Program-made: the position numbers and the translations under genes | Notes under the pieces: generated by a model | What the model saw: only the letters and a program-made list of their open reading frames with translations | Database searches by the model: none | What the model was told of the DNA's origin: nothing | NCBI RefSeq assembly: GCF_964275005.1 | Contig: NC_092701.1 | Coordinates: 12,296,288 to 12,360,287, forward strand | Direction of reading: 5' to 3' | From: Diadema setosum | Lineage: Eukaryota; Echinodermata; Echinoidea; Diadematoida; Diadematidae | DNA length: 64,000 nt | Shown here: positions 10,448 to 23,600 of the stretch, one piece after another | How the letters are laid out: every line of letters starts with the position of its first letter | Position numbering within the stretch: the first letter of the stretch is position 1

Positions 10448-11640
10448 ATGAAACGAATATCTCGTTCCCCTACAGATTCAGTTCAATTCAATAATTTTAG
10501 TTCATTTTCTCGACAAAAACCTACACATACCCATAAATTTTTAGGAATTATAATTGACTCGAGTTTAACTTGGAACGATCACATTCATAATATCCACACG
10601 TCTGTCTCAAGAACTGTTGGAATTTTATATCGACTGAAAAACTTCATTTCTCAAAATTCCCTGACTATTCTACATAATGCATTGATCTTACCATATATCA
10701 CATACTGCAATATCGTTTGGGGAAACTGTGGCTCAACTAAAATTAATCCAATTCTTACCCTCCAAAAACGTGCTGTACGTTTGATTACCAATTCCCGTTA
10801 CTTATCCCCATCCAATCCTCTATTTCGTCAACTAAAAACATTGAAAATTGAGGATCTTCACACCTTTCAAACTGCTGTTTATATGTATAAATATACATTT
10901 AATTGTCTTCCAAAAATTTTTGATGGTTTCTTCACTCCAAATTCCACCGTTCATTCATATCCAACACGTCAGTCGTCCGATTACCATCTCGAAAACCCCA
11001 GAATCATTTTAGCTCAAAAATTATTAAAACATAATGGACCAGATATTTGGAATTCTTTACCCCCTAATTCAAAACGATGTACGTCGTTGAACATTTTCAA
11101 ACGAGAACTAAAAAACACCCTCATAATCCAGTATACTTCTGACATCTAAATATTATTCATACCACCTGGTCAACAAACACCCTAAACAATGAGTTCACGG
11201 CCATAACTGAAGTAACATTCACCTCATCACACTGATACACAAAGTAACACTCAACGTACAAACCAAGATTCATCCCAACACAATGCACACCGCACTGCAC
11301 CGCACGCCCTTCACACAATACTTCCCACTCAGTGAGTGGCAAGATTTTCTTTATGTATCTCTTTATTGTGCCCTTCGCACAATTACTCCCCACTCAGTGA
11401 GTGGCAAGATTTTCTTTATGTATCTCTTTACCTGGGGCCATCTTCCTCGTCAAGCTTAGCTTATGATGATGGTCCCCTGCATTTCATTTTTATCATTTCC
11501 TATTGCTTCCTTTCATATAAGATATTCGTTCTTGAAAAAAAAAGAAAGAAAATGTATGTAAGATCCAAACGTTACGAATATTAGCTGTGTAAATGACTAT
11601 GTAAATATTTTGTTGATTTGTTGATTTGTATTGATTTTGA
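10448..11640 (+). mobile_element. 5'-truncated non-LTR retrotransposon (LINE), RT C-terminal remnant
   Basis: The open frame 10448-11149 (233 aa) matches the last part of LINE reverse transcriptase ORFs. It has KFLGIIIDSSLTWNDHI followed by a helical segment, the block LPYITYCNIVWGN and LQKRAVRLIT, and a C-terminal WNSLPPNSKRCTSLNIFKRE block. These are typical of the CR1/L2/Jockey group. The fingers, palm and endonuclease parts are absent, so the copy is 5'-truncated and dead. A 3' untranslated part with an internal tandem duplication follows and ends in TTGATTTG-type short repeats near 11600-11640, as expected for a LINE tail. Confidence 0.8.
11306..11430. repeat. two tandem copies of a 64-bp unit in the LINE 3' region
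   Basis: The units start at 11306 and 11370. Both contain CTCAGTGAGTGGCAAGATTT and then TTCTTTATGTATCTCTTTA. They differ by a few substitutions and indels near the start. Confidence 0.85.
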
Positions 11641-11643
11641 AAT

Positions 11644-11706
11644 GCATAACAATTCGATTAAAAAATGAAATACTAAGTATTTCATTTTTTAATCGAATTG
11701 TTATGC
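11644..11706. repeat. 63-bp perfect palindrome with a 1-base centre
   Basis: The left arm starts GCATAACAATTCGATTAAAA and the right arm is its exact reverse complement, giving 31-bp arms around a single A. It lies just past the LINE tail. It would form a stable hairpin. Possible origins are an inverted duplication at the insertion site, a very short foldback element, or a cloning or assembly artefact. Confidence 0.9.
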
Positions 11707-12539
11707 TCTTCATTAAACCCCCACTCTCTTGCATGAAGACTTTGTCACCAGCTTTCATCTTTCCATATACCTTCATTTCTGTTATTTTGCCTGTGAAATC
11801 AATTACATCTTTTTAGACATGTACATTAAAGGCAATGTTTAGCACTCCAATAATGAATAATCCCTGAGTCGAGTTGTCATTAGTAGGTGAGTCACTAATG
11901 ACACGAGCACTATGATTGCGAAATGTACACTCTGTACATATTTCTTTGCTGTTTAGCATTTCGTGTTTTGTGTTTTTTCGTTTGTTTGTTTGTTTGTTTG
12001 TTTGTTTGTTTTTGCCAGAGAGGAGCACTTTGCTTCCACAGTTGTATATTATCGACGTGAGAAGGACACCTTACACAGGCAGTATAGGTCTCAGAAACAA
12101 ATTGTCTCTGTTTATTGTTTTTTGTTATTTTTTATTATCATTTTTTTTGGGGGGGGGACTTTGGACTTCATCAAGGGACTCAGACGCAGAGGCTAGGAAA
12201 AGAGGTGACAGATACCAAGGAAAGATAACGCAATTAAGAAATGCACATTGTTCGTGAATATTCATTCTGCTTACTTTTTAAATTATTATTTTCCAAATAT
12301 TCCACCAAAAGTGTGCTCCCTCGAGTGAGAGGGGGAGAGGGGATACCCCTCCTCAAACCTCCCCCCCCCCCCCCCCTCGAACTTGGTCTACCACTGCGTT
12401 ACCTCACTTGAGTAATTCCTCCAAAGTATTAAATGAACTATATCCTCCCCCCCCCCCCGAAAAAAAAATGATAATAGATAAATAAATACAAGGGGAAAAC
12501 CTATACAGGGCCCGATGATGCGAAAAGAATTTGCGAATT
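11707..12539. other. low-complexity intergenic DNA
   Basis: No gene is seen. It contains a (TTTG)n tract at about 11978-12011, G-runs near 12150, and C-runs at about 12361-12376 and 12449-12458. Open frames here are driven by these simple repeats. Confidence 0.6.
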
Positions 12540-12693
12540 TTCGTCAGCTGGTCGTTTCACACGCACCCGAACATCTGCGCTGCATGCACGAAACGACATG
12601 CTAGTAGCCGCCGCTCAGTGGAGTAGCGACACATTTGCAAACAAATAAACGTGGTTTCGTTGACAACAAGCCGCGCTAGAGAACGGAACAGAG
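12540..12693 (+). other. likely noncoding first exon and promoter region of AXDND1
   Basis: A CG-containing stretch ends in the strong donor GAG/GTGAGTG at 12694. The next exon starts after TTTTGCAG at 14631 and carries the start codon 21 bases in. The left boundary (transcription start) is not visible in the sequence and is approximate. A second GC-rich stretch at 13150-13215 could be an alternative first exon. Confidence 0.45.
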
Positions 12694-14630
12694 GTGAGTG
12701 AATTTCGTTTGTATGAGAAAATATCTCAAATGATTGCACTAATCTTGAAGAAATCAACATGATAAATGTCCTACTGTAGAAAAAGGATATTTTTGTTGAT
12801 TCATATGAAAAACGGCATGAGTATCATATATCGTTAGGGCAGGGAGATTGATGAAAAAGTTGGTAATCATTCACAGCGTCACAGCGTTATTGTAGTCGCG
12901 ATCGGTAACAAACGGCAAAATGACGTTGTCCCATATATACAAAATTGTGTTGGTTCTGTAAGCGTACCATTCATGTTACGTAGCTAGACTAGCAAGACAC
13001 AACTTCACAAGCTTTGTTTTAGTGAGATCTAGTTTCTACTTATAGTTTGACAGGGTTATTCCCACTGAGAGATAGTGCAGAATCTAATGTTGTTATTATC
13101 ATTTTGTTTTTTGTCATGGGCTTTTGTAACTTCATGGTTTTAGTTTGAAGACAGCAGGAGAGGACGCAGCTCGCGCTCGCTCGCTCGGCTCGGTTGAGCT
13201 GCGGATAGTGAGTGCGGTATCGTATGGTTGGGTAAGCCACATCATGTAGCCACTCTAAAGTTCAACCAGTGATTCTAATATCAAAACTGACTGGAAATCG
13301 GCTAGAAATGTACTCTTCTTGTGGAGAAAACTACAGATTCCGATACTGTCCTCAAAATTAAAATTTGAGGTCGCCTTACAAGAATATCGCCATGAATTGC
13401 GTGCGGTGTCAGATTCCTCTCGCTCATTTGTGGTAGGCCAGATGCCACCACCCCTGAACTTTTACCAGGATTTTGATGTGAAAAAACAATCAAATTTACC
13501 TGATTTTTGCCTCATGAACGTTAAAAATACTGCAGGTTCAGATCCAGATCTCACACACTCATTTTGGATTCCACCTACGGAGATATCGTCGTCTAATTGC
13601 ATTGACGCATTCCATGGCATAAGAATAGGTGAGAATTTAAGAAAACTGGCTAAATGCCAAATTGAAATCTCCAGAAAATCACAAATTTGAGCAATTTGAT
13701 GCATGTTTCCACCTTGTTTCTTCATGGCAAATCAAACCAATGCATGTTCTCTGCGTATTGCGCCTATCTTACCGCGCACTTTTGTCTTTCTTTGCGCACA
13801 AGCAGCAAATTTATACGCGCTATGGCGATTAGTTGGGGTATGGTGGCGAGATGTGTCTTACACCACCATACCCGCCCGGGTCTAACTAGGGTCTAGAGTA
13901 GAAGTACTGTAGAACCAACAGCATATCAATTATCATTACCATATCACAGAGAATTCCAATGACATCAATTTACCATGGCATTTACTCATTTGAACTCTAG
14001 AATCCAGTGTATTGTTTTATCCAGCATATAATAATGAAACATTCACAGAGAAATGTTGCAGTTTTTCTCGATTGTTATGTGCATTTATACAGGGTTTATT
14101 TGGCTAGTTCAATGGCAGCAAGTATACTTTCACGTAAATCTCTTTTCACAATGGCAGAAAATACTGCAGATTCATATCACATCTCAGATTGTTGATTTGT
14201 ATCATACACACGGAATTCTCAGCGACATAGATGCAAGTGACATTTTTTACTGTGCGCCCCTGCAAGCACATTATTTTGATCGACCACCTGTTCTCCATTG
14301 AAAAAGCACATAGGCCTACAGTATAGGCCTATGTGTATTTATAATGAGGATTTTCTTCAATTATTTTTTCATTTTGGTTCCTCAGATTATTTAAATCTAC
14401 CTGTTCCTTCCTCATTTTTCGTGATTTGTATTCATGTTCGAGTAATCCAGTGTACATGTATTGTGTCCAAATCCACACATACATGTACTTTTGAAGTAAT
14501 ATGCAAGAAAGCCATTGGGCGAGGTTGGTCGATCTAAAAATAAGTGGTGGATGAGTAGCGGACTAACTATAGAAACCGACATGTAAACTAAGAATCATAT
14601 CATCATTGATATTTCATTGACATTTTGCAG
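12694..14630 (+). other. first intron of AXDND1
   Basis: This spans from the GTGAGT donor at 12694 to the TTTTGCAG acceptor at 14630. The open frames at 13319-13690 and 13462-13725 lie opposite each other and resemble no known protein. I see no supported exon here. Confidence 0.45.
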
Positions 14631-14651
14631 ATATAAAGAAGCCAGATTTGA

Positions 14652-17600
14652 ATGATGACGGCTGTTGCCGTGGCACCTGATGCTGGGGAGCTCCCCAAAG
14701 CCCCTGACCCCACCCCGATGCCGCTTGACACCGGGCCTACAACAAGCCCAGCATTGAGGAAAGAGAAGGGTATTATTGCAAAGCAAGAAAATGGTAAGCA
14801 GGACCTCATATTGCCTCACATTATTATGCATAGTTTTTGTTTTGTCCAACAGGACTGGTAGAACAGTGTAAAGTGTGTTTCATTGATGTGGATGTCTATT
14901 TACCTCTTGTTGTTATGAAGACACGTTTTACAGGTCTACAACTTGTTGATTGGTTTAATTGCCTACATGTAATTTCATTAAACCCAGCAACTGAAATAAC
15001 TAGAGAGTAGAACCTAAATCATCTTTCGTTTTTTGTTGTGTTTTTTTTTTTCAGTGATATATTGGACAGAGAATTAAGTCATTGGATAGAACATTTTGTC
15101 TATTATTTTTCATCATGCAGTTAATGAATCTGTTTTGAACAGTTTAAAAGATTTATAAGCAATGGTATGTAAGATAAATTGTCAGGTGCCATTTTTGCAT
15201 GCTTTTTTATTCTAGAGTATTGAATTACTACTCGCATATCTCTTCTCGGGCACACATTCAACACAGTTATTTGTTAGTTACCAGTAGTTAGTTTGTTTGT
15301 TTGTTTGTTTTACCAGTTTTGTTCATGCTATGTATATGCAACACTTGATATTCCATTTAGCAAAAATCAATAGTGGAAGACATACAATTTACTTGTACTT
15401 CATTTGTATTTGCGCTTAGAAACACTGTATTAAGCGCATTATGAATGTAATGTATTATTATAGTAGAAGCTCATCTGTATTGGAGATTAAAATTTTGACA
15501 CCATTTTCAGTAATGTATTACTGTAAACGTGGAAATTTTCGCGGTACATTAATTTTCGCGGATTTAGCGCTACGCTCGGCTAGCGCGAATTCAAAAATGC
15601 GCGAATATATCTTCACAATTTTCTACGCACATTTTGAACGGGATGAATTGTGTGCGCTTCATCGATGATACTGCTACGTAGTACAATGTACAGGCATGTT
15701 TACGCTACTGGTACTGTGCGAAGAGACGATATCCTAGATTGCTGTGTACTGTAGCATGCATGTGTGCACCGCACGCATCGATGCTACAGTCCCCCGTGAC
15801 TACAGTACTAGAGTCACAGCTGTACTACATATTTGAGTGCTTGTACTCGCAGTCCAGCTTGTCGTACGCTGGCATAGCAAGCTATGTAGCAGAGGCTTTG
15901 GATGAAAGCAGTGAATGTGTACTACAGTAAAGTAACCTGCTGCGGAGCGCGAATTTAAGAACCCGCGAATACGTTTTCGAGCCGCTCAGCACGAAAAATT
16001 AATCGCGCGAAAATATTGACGTTTACAGTATTATGATTATGATTATGATTATTATTGTTATTGTTATTATTATTTTTATTACTATCATTATTATTATTGT
16101 ACGTAAATCATGATGAGCTTACAATACTGATATCTGTATAAGTCTGTAAGTCAGTAATAAGAATTACTTTCTCCATTTATTGTACTAATGCTTTGGAGTT
16201 CTTCTCTTCTTGTAGGTGGGAGTCCACTGCCAGAACTCAGATCAAGCGACACATACGTGGATCGCAGCAAACCTTTGCCAACCTCCCTGCAGAGTGACTT
16301 CATACCTGAGGACATCCTTAATGCGCTCACCAATCTCCCCAAGCCAGCAAACAAAGACAAGCTGAAGACGCCTGGAAAAGGGAAATCTTCATTCTCAACT
16401 GATCAAAAAGTAAATGACAGCTTGTAAACAATTGTAACCGCTTATACTGTAAAAAAGAGCAAAAAAAAAAAGAGGAAAAAACAAACAAACAAACAGTGCA
16501 AACCTTGGAATGAAAGGGATGCATTTTGTCTACTTTATTCTTTACCTATGGTTTACTTTGAAAAGAATTCATGGAGGTAATCTAAATCAATAATCTGTGG
16601 TTTAGGTTCTCTTCATGGACTACAAAAGGCATGAAATAGGCATACCTTACTCATGTGTATCCCAGTCTGCTTTCTTTACTTGGTGTGTGTTGGCATTAAA
16701 TGATACAACTGCATGTGACAAGCATTTCTGCAGTCGCAGTTTACATATCCATGGGCTACACATAAACGACTTTTGTGCATTCTGATCATTTTGTCCAGCA
16801 GAGCAAGTTTTGCCATCCCTGAAAGACCTAAGAGCCCAACAATGAAGCAAACAATATTGTTCAAATTAGTGAAATTTTTCCGTCGAGATGTTTGTTTTGT
16901 TTTGTTTTTTTCATTGCAACTGATTGTCAATCAGTTGCAATCAAACAATATTGGTTCCTAACCATATTTCCTGTCTTTTTTACTCAGAATGCTTTTTTTT
17001 TGTTTTGTTTTTCAATTCCTCCAGACAATAAAGAGTGGGCCACCAGCAAATGTGTGGAACTTCCCAAACAGACGAAGAAAGTTTCAGCATCTGACAGAGC
17101 AACCTGTGTCTGTCACAGGAGCAGGGAGGTAAGTTTAGTTTCCATTTACTTCATCTACTTCATTAGCAATGGAAAATAAGATTTTACACATGTAAACTCT
17201 CATATAGATTAAGTAAGAAAGCTCATGGCAGAGTGTGTTCTCAATTTGGGATTAAAGGTGCATGGTCCCGGTGTTTTAGTCAAATGCGTACGCGGGCGCA
17301 CGCCGCAAGTTTCCTATAGAGACCTACGCTATCGACTCCTCTTTAGCGCTTACGCTTTGGCCCACTTCCCCGAGTCCGAAGAAGTCCGATCCACTGTAGT
17401 AAGTGGTCCGATCACAGTTCGGCTCATGATTCGGCTGAGGGGGATGACAGCTTTAGCAAACTTCTTTTGTGATGTCATAATAAGAAGCACATACGCACGT
17501 ACCCTGGCATTACTACAGACTGCGCGATGCGCAGAGAAGACAACGAAGGCAACGTTACTTAGCAACACCTATGCACTTTACTCTTGATGACAGCTCAACT

Positions 17601-20600
17601 TTTGTAATCTTCGTATCAATGCTAACGGTGATCGGCAGTATCATCAACAGCGCCCTCTACACTACCGGGACTATGCCCCTTTAATGTCTGGTTTTCCAAA
17701 ATTTGTGACATTTTTGCTTCATTCTTTTTAGTTGTCAGCATTGTGGTGGACTTCCAAATATTAGAGTCTACTGACGCACTGGACTATCAAAATGGCACTT
17801 CTACTGACCACATTCAACCTTTTGCCCAATAGTATGATTTTTGAAATACTTACGTGTGCTATGAACTTTGTTCATTTCTTGATTGGATATGCTGCAGGGA
17901 TATTTCATTTCTCTACGATGTGGCCCTGACCGGCTCAAAAGACCCCAAGCCTCTGGCCGGAGATCCCAGCGCAGTCAGGGCAGGTGACAGGCAGGCTGCC
18001 ATTCAGAGGAACAAGGTAAAGTACAACTGTAGTCCTTTCACCCATCAACTACCACTTTATATTACATCATACTAGAGGTGCTCCTGTTGTGTGCTGTTGA
18101 GTAGCTACCTCAAGATTAGAGAGTTGCATACCTGACTGTCAAAATCCATGACAGTAGATTCAATATACTGCCAGCATTGAAGAATGTGCTGGGAGTTGCA
18201 CTTAGAATAATCTCTTGGATATTCAGTATAATCTCAGATATGAAGCTCAACATCTTAGCTTAAAACATATTTACTGTAGCTGAACATACATATTTCAAAA
18301 TGTCCAGAATGCTCAGTGAAAACAATCTTGTGGTCGTATGATGAGTCTACTGCTAGTATGCTACCATTTAATGTACTTTTCTCTTTTATTCTTTGCGATG
18401 ATTCTTTGCTACGGTTGCATTATTGTGCTATGTTTTTCTTTTGATTTTCGGCAAAGACACAGAGATCAGAACTGTTACAGAGTAAATTGTTCTAAGCATA
18501 AATTTGCTGTGGAATTCTTTAATTCTCTCCATGTTTCTTGAGTTATGAGACTGTTATGTTACTGTTCTCCAATGCTGCAGGGAATGGCAGTCCCAGATAC
18601 CCTGGTTCCATCTGAGTACCATGTTGTCAAGGCCAAAGGAGTCCAGCATCTGGAATTCCAAGAAGAGTAAGACTCACAATTTCTTTTCCTCTATCAGAAA
18701 TAATGCAGGTGGGATTATAATCGAAAACATCTCTTCTGTGCAAGGCAAGATGAACACTTTAACCCTTTGTATTTTGTATCTGCATTGCTGAAGCACTTCG
18801 TAGGGTAGTGCTAGAGTGAATGGAATAGTGTGATGATTCAAATACACGAGTAATGGAAGGAAAGGTGACAGTAGCTTCTATTACATGAAATAGATGTATT
18901 CTTGTGCAGTGCTTATACAAATTTGTCTATATATCTAGCTTCCAGTATATCCACACATACATATTGTTGGCTTAGTTCAAATAGATAAGGCACAGTCCTT
19001 GTGCACTTGATAAACGAAGCTTGTCCGCTAGCACGCAGATATTCAGAGAAAATGCAGATGTCCTGCACTGCCGGAGCTCTCATATTTTGTGTAATAGGTT
19101 TTGTTTGAAGTCAAAAGACCAAGTTGGTTTGGTCATGATACCTTTCATTATTTTGGAGATTTAATAGTCTTATATAACACAGTGCTTATATAGCGCATAT
19201 CACTACCGTGGTGTCTCTATGCGCTTTAAGGGAGAGGGATGAAAGTAGAAAGAGGAAATGTCGTGTACAATGTATGAACCGTAAATGCAAAACCAAACTC
19301 ATTCATAATACTTTTTGAACAGAAATGTCTTGAGAGCAGTTTTAAACTTTAACACTGTGGGAGCTTCTTTTATATAACACGGAACAGCGTTCCACATTAT
19401 GGGGGCAGCATGAGCAAAAGATCGCTCACCATAAAACTTTGTTGTGATAGCAGGACATTGGAGAAGATTGGAGAAGATAGTCTTAGCAATAGAAGCAGTA
19501 GTAAGTTTATGCTGAGTAGGCACTAATGAAAGCTCTGAATAGAAAGGGCTGTTTTGTCACTGGGGCGACAGGACCTCGTATCTACAAAATGTCAAATGTT
19601 CAGGAGAGCAAAAAAATATAGCAGCCAAAGCACACTATCAAAAGGGATTGCCTTTCCTTTGACATGCCATGGTGGCTTCATTTTTTGGGTAAAAGAGCTA
19701 GGATTTGGACAGGACATCACTTAACTGATTATCTGACCATTTATCCAAAATAGTCATTTTCACCAAAATTTCAGATACGAGGTCTTGTCGCACCAGCAAC
19801 AATTTACCTCTTACATTCAAGTTATAACTATATCAATATAAAGGTGTTCTGTCATAATAATGTTAACAAGTTGCTTGCAAACAAGCAAAACAAGACATTA
19901 GAAATATGTAAACAATTTAAAGGTAACAGAACAACAAACAAATGAAACAGTAAGCGCAGGACAAAAGAAATACTGTATGTGCCATCATTTCCTTACTGTA
20001 CATTGGGTGCATTTTTGAAACATTAATATTTAGTCAGTGAGTTAGATGCATTAGTGCAATACTCTTTGACCAAACAGTCTCAAATTTTGTGGGCTTAACC
20101 CTATTCTAACTGGGCTATTTGAGACCAAGTTTTTACTGGGGGGGGGGGTCAATTTGACCCCCCCCCCCTTCAGATCTCGGCCGCCGATCACGCGATCGCC
20201 ACAAAATTTTGCCTGAACATAGAGCCGGATGTCAACTACAAGATTACATGGTCATACAATAGAAAAATGTTGATTTCATATTTTTTAATAAATTAATTAT
20301 GCAAATTAATGCATGAAATCATATTTTCACCTATAACTCTATCAAAAAGACTGAAGGATTATTAAATTTTTGTGTCAGAGTTCCTCCAAGACACATCAAA
20401 CAATTTTCTTGTAAAAAAAATAGCGCAATCAAAATCATTTTCTTTTGTTTTTTATTGTTTTGTTAGTTTCTTATGTATTTTATTGTTTTTTCGATCTTTT
20501 GTTTTCTATTGTTTTTTTGCCAAAATTTGTTGGAGGCACTTTTTCAAGCTTATCTACATTAGAATTGATTTATTTCAGTGGTTAAAAGTTGAAATAATCT

Positions 20601-23600
20601 AATTTATATCAATTAAACAAAAAAACACAGTTTGCATTGGATTTGCACACGAAATCATGAATTCGAGCGGTTTTTGGGTTGACATGCATATGCAAAACAT
20701 TGCATAACTTCAGAATGGTGTACCTGGACGTCGCAAATTTGGTCTCAAAATATGCGGGAGACTTCAATGAAAAAAGTCATGAAATGACGCGACAAAATCT
20801 TTGCGCGTTGCGGAATCGTGGCGACCCCCCCAGTTAGAATAGGGTTAATTATGGGTGTCTTTAAATTCCATGATGCATATCATGTTTTCTCTCTGCCTTG
20901 TTCCTTTCGTTTGCAGGAAATTCAGCACAACGCTCATGAATGAGGAGGAGGCGCCTGTGGCTTTTCCCTCACTGTAAGTAAAACAAGCAGCGACGATGCA
21001 TCAGTAAATTGGGTGATCATTATAATATTGTTAGATTTTTGTTGGATGAAAACATTTCATGCCCGTGTAATCTTTTGTAAAAGCAGCAGTATTTCGTTTT
21101 AAAAAAAAGTGGCACAAGAGTGACCGAGATTTGACGCTATCTCTCATAACCAGACAGACGAGTTAGGTCTAGCAGACAGATATCATTTATGGTTAATTCT
21201 ACCATGGTAAATAGATGTGAAATGTGACAATGCTCATCTAGTTAACATATATTTTGTCACAAAGCCCAACATATTGTCCTCTGAAAGCAAGAGATTACTG
21301 AGCAGAGGGTTGAGGATTTAAGTATGACTTTTCTGTAATTCATCTCCCTCTCTACAGAGGGAAACAAACTGAAGAAAACTCAAACTTTGATATTGTGAAA
21401 CAAAGGGAAGGAAACTTATACGTCAATATCGCCCTCTACTTGCATGTGTATGTGTCTTTGATTCAGGATCCATATCAAGTATTCTATACCCGCCTGGTGT
21501 AGGTCACAAAGTCGTGTTTTGTTTCATGAATGGAATGATTAAGAGATGGTATCATTATCTTCCTCCTCCAGGAAACCCACAAGTCGCTATGAGGTCCTCC
21601 AGCTGAAGGAATCCCTCCAAGTCATGCTGGCCAAAGCTGGCGTCCACAACGAGGAAGTGGAGGTCAAAGGTCCTACACAGGTCAGGGGTCAACTTACCTA
21701 TATCACAACCATTTTGCTACCTCTTCTTATTGGTCTCATGTTTTGAGCTTTGATGAATTTTGATAGCAGATTTCTTTTTAAAGTTTATCTGATCAGTTTC
21801 CATAGGAAGTCGTAACATCCCCTTGATCCCCTTCTGGAAAACAGTAATAGTTGGTATGATGTCTAATTTGTTGCCAGTGTCACTGATCACAATTTCTGGC
21901 TCAAGACTGTGACCCTTTTACCAGATGTCTTTGCTTTTATTGTTGTTACAATATAATAAATGATAACTATTATTCTTATTTCTTTTATCATAGATTATCA
22001 GTATGTCATAATGGGAGTATTGTTGTTGTTGGTAGTAGAAGTAATATTCTTATAACTCTTACCGTTATCTTTATGTGCATTTCTCACTGTAGATGCACAA
22101 TCTTCTAGAACTGGTGAAGAAGGAGCAGAATGTGTATAACATCATCTTTCATGAGCTCATCAGACAGGTGAGATGTGACACCCATTTTCTCTTTCTTGGC
22201 ATGTAGTGTGGGAAAAGTTCTACACTGTAAGTCAATGAACATCTCCTTCTTGTAAGAAGGTAAAATGCTGGGTTGGTTGTTTGAAGCATAAAGTTATTTA
22301 TTCATACCTCTTTTATTTGGTCTCATTCTTAAATGATAAAAGAAACTTGTAATCTTTTCTGCTTGAAAAGTGTACATTTCTGGATAATTGTTATGTGCTG
22401 TTGTTTCTTAATTTGTTTATCCAAGGTGTGTGGGGACAGTATAATATACACTGGGACCCTTAAAACCAGTTTGTACAAGTACATACATGATTGATATGGC
22501 TTTTGTCCATACCAGATTTCTGTTATTGTTGTTTTTCGGTCTCCTGGTGTGGGTGTGTGTAAGATATGTAACAATTAGAAAGAGGACCAGACTCTTCCGG
22601 TTGCCTAACACCTTTAATTTACTTTTGTTTTCTTCCTTTATTTTCATACTTTCTCTTGATTAAAGGTGAGCGTTGAGTGCATAGAGAGGGGAGAACTTCT
22701 GGCCACCGTCCGGGAACTCTACAACAAACTCTTAGACAAGGTGCCTCGTCAGATAAAAAGGTAAGACGGGTGTGAACCAGTGTTAGTCAGACATCACCAG
22801 GAGGATGCGAGTTGGCTGGACCTGTTTAGCAACTGCTCTTGGTTTGAAACTCAAGAGGAGGAGGATTGATACTTGGTGATGTCATGTTTGCCTTGACAAT
22901 GCCTCTTCTTTCAGAAACAAAAAAAAAAAGGGGGGGGGGGCAAAGGGACTTCCTATCACTTCAATAAGACATGTTTGATGCAGTTCCTATACATGGGTTG
23001 ACAATCTGCATGTTTTGCATGGATCAGTTATTCTTCATGACTGTACTGCATGCATATAGCGGGGTAGTAGAGAGAGCTGATGAGATGGTCACACTTACGC
23101 ACCAATACTTTATGGCTCAGGAATATACTGTAAGCCCTCAATGTGTTCCACACCCTTTACCACTAACTGATATCCTAACAACTGACACAGACACTTGACC
23201 ATGGCATCTCTTAACCCTCTGCTTCCTACAGTCTCCACCAGGAGGTGATGGCCCAGAGAGCTCTTGACCGCAGACTGACTGAGGAGCTCTTCAGATTTAA
23301 GTCCACCATCTCGGACCTCACCAAGTAAGCAGATATGGTGTTTTATGACTTTGGTCTTTGTTAAGTTCAAAGCATTTGTTAACAACAACAAACTACTATG
23401 TTGTTGTTGCTGTTGTTTTCTATGTTATCAGAAAAAAAAAAAACAAAACTGGAGTGTCATATTTATTGCTCATCACAGGTTGTCTTTGGAAATGTGAATA
23501 TATCTGTAATATTTCTCCATAGCCATAAGGATTATATCCTTTCTGTTTTAGAGACTGATATTTGATTTAGTGAAGCTCTGCTTGTGTATGTGTTCACTTT

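Noticed and set aside
10448..11149. A host gene for the 233-aa frame
   Set aside because: The sequence is the C-terminal part of a LINE reverse transcriptase, with no N-terminal part and no splice sites.
13319..13725. 123-aa plus and 87-aa minus frames in the first AXDND1 intron
   Set aside because: They are opposed frames, have no recognisable domain and no phase-compatible splice partner; kept as unsupported.
14663..14676. GTTGCCGTGGCACC as a possible RFX X-box for a ciliary gene
   Set aside because: It has a mismatch in the second half-site and lies inside the first coding exon, where Ala/Val codons explain it.
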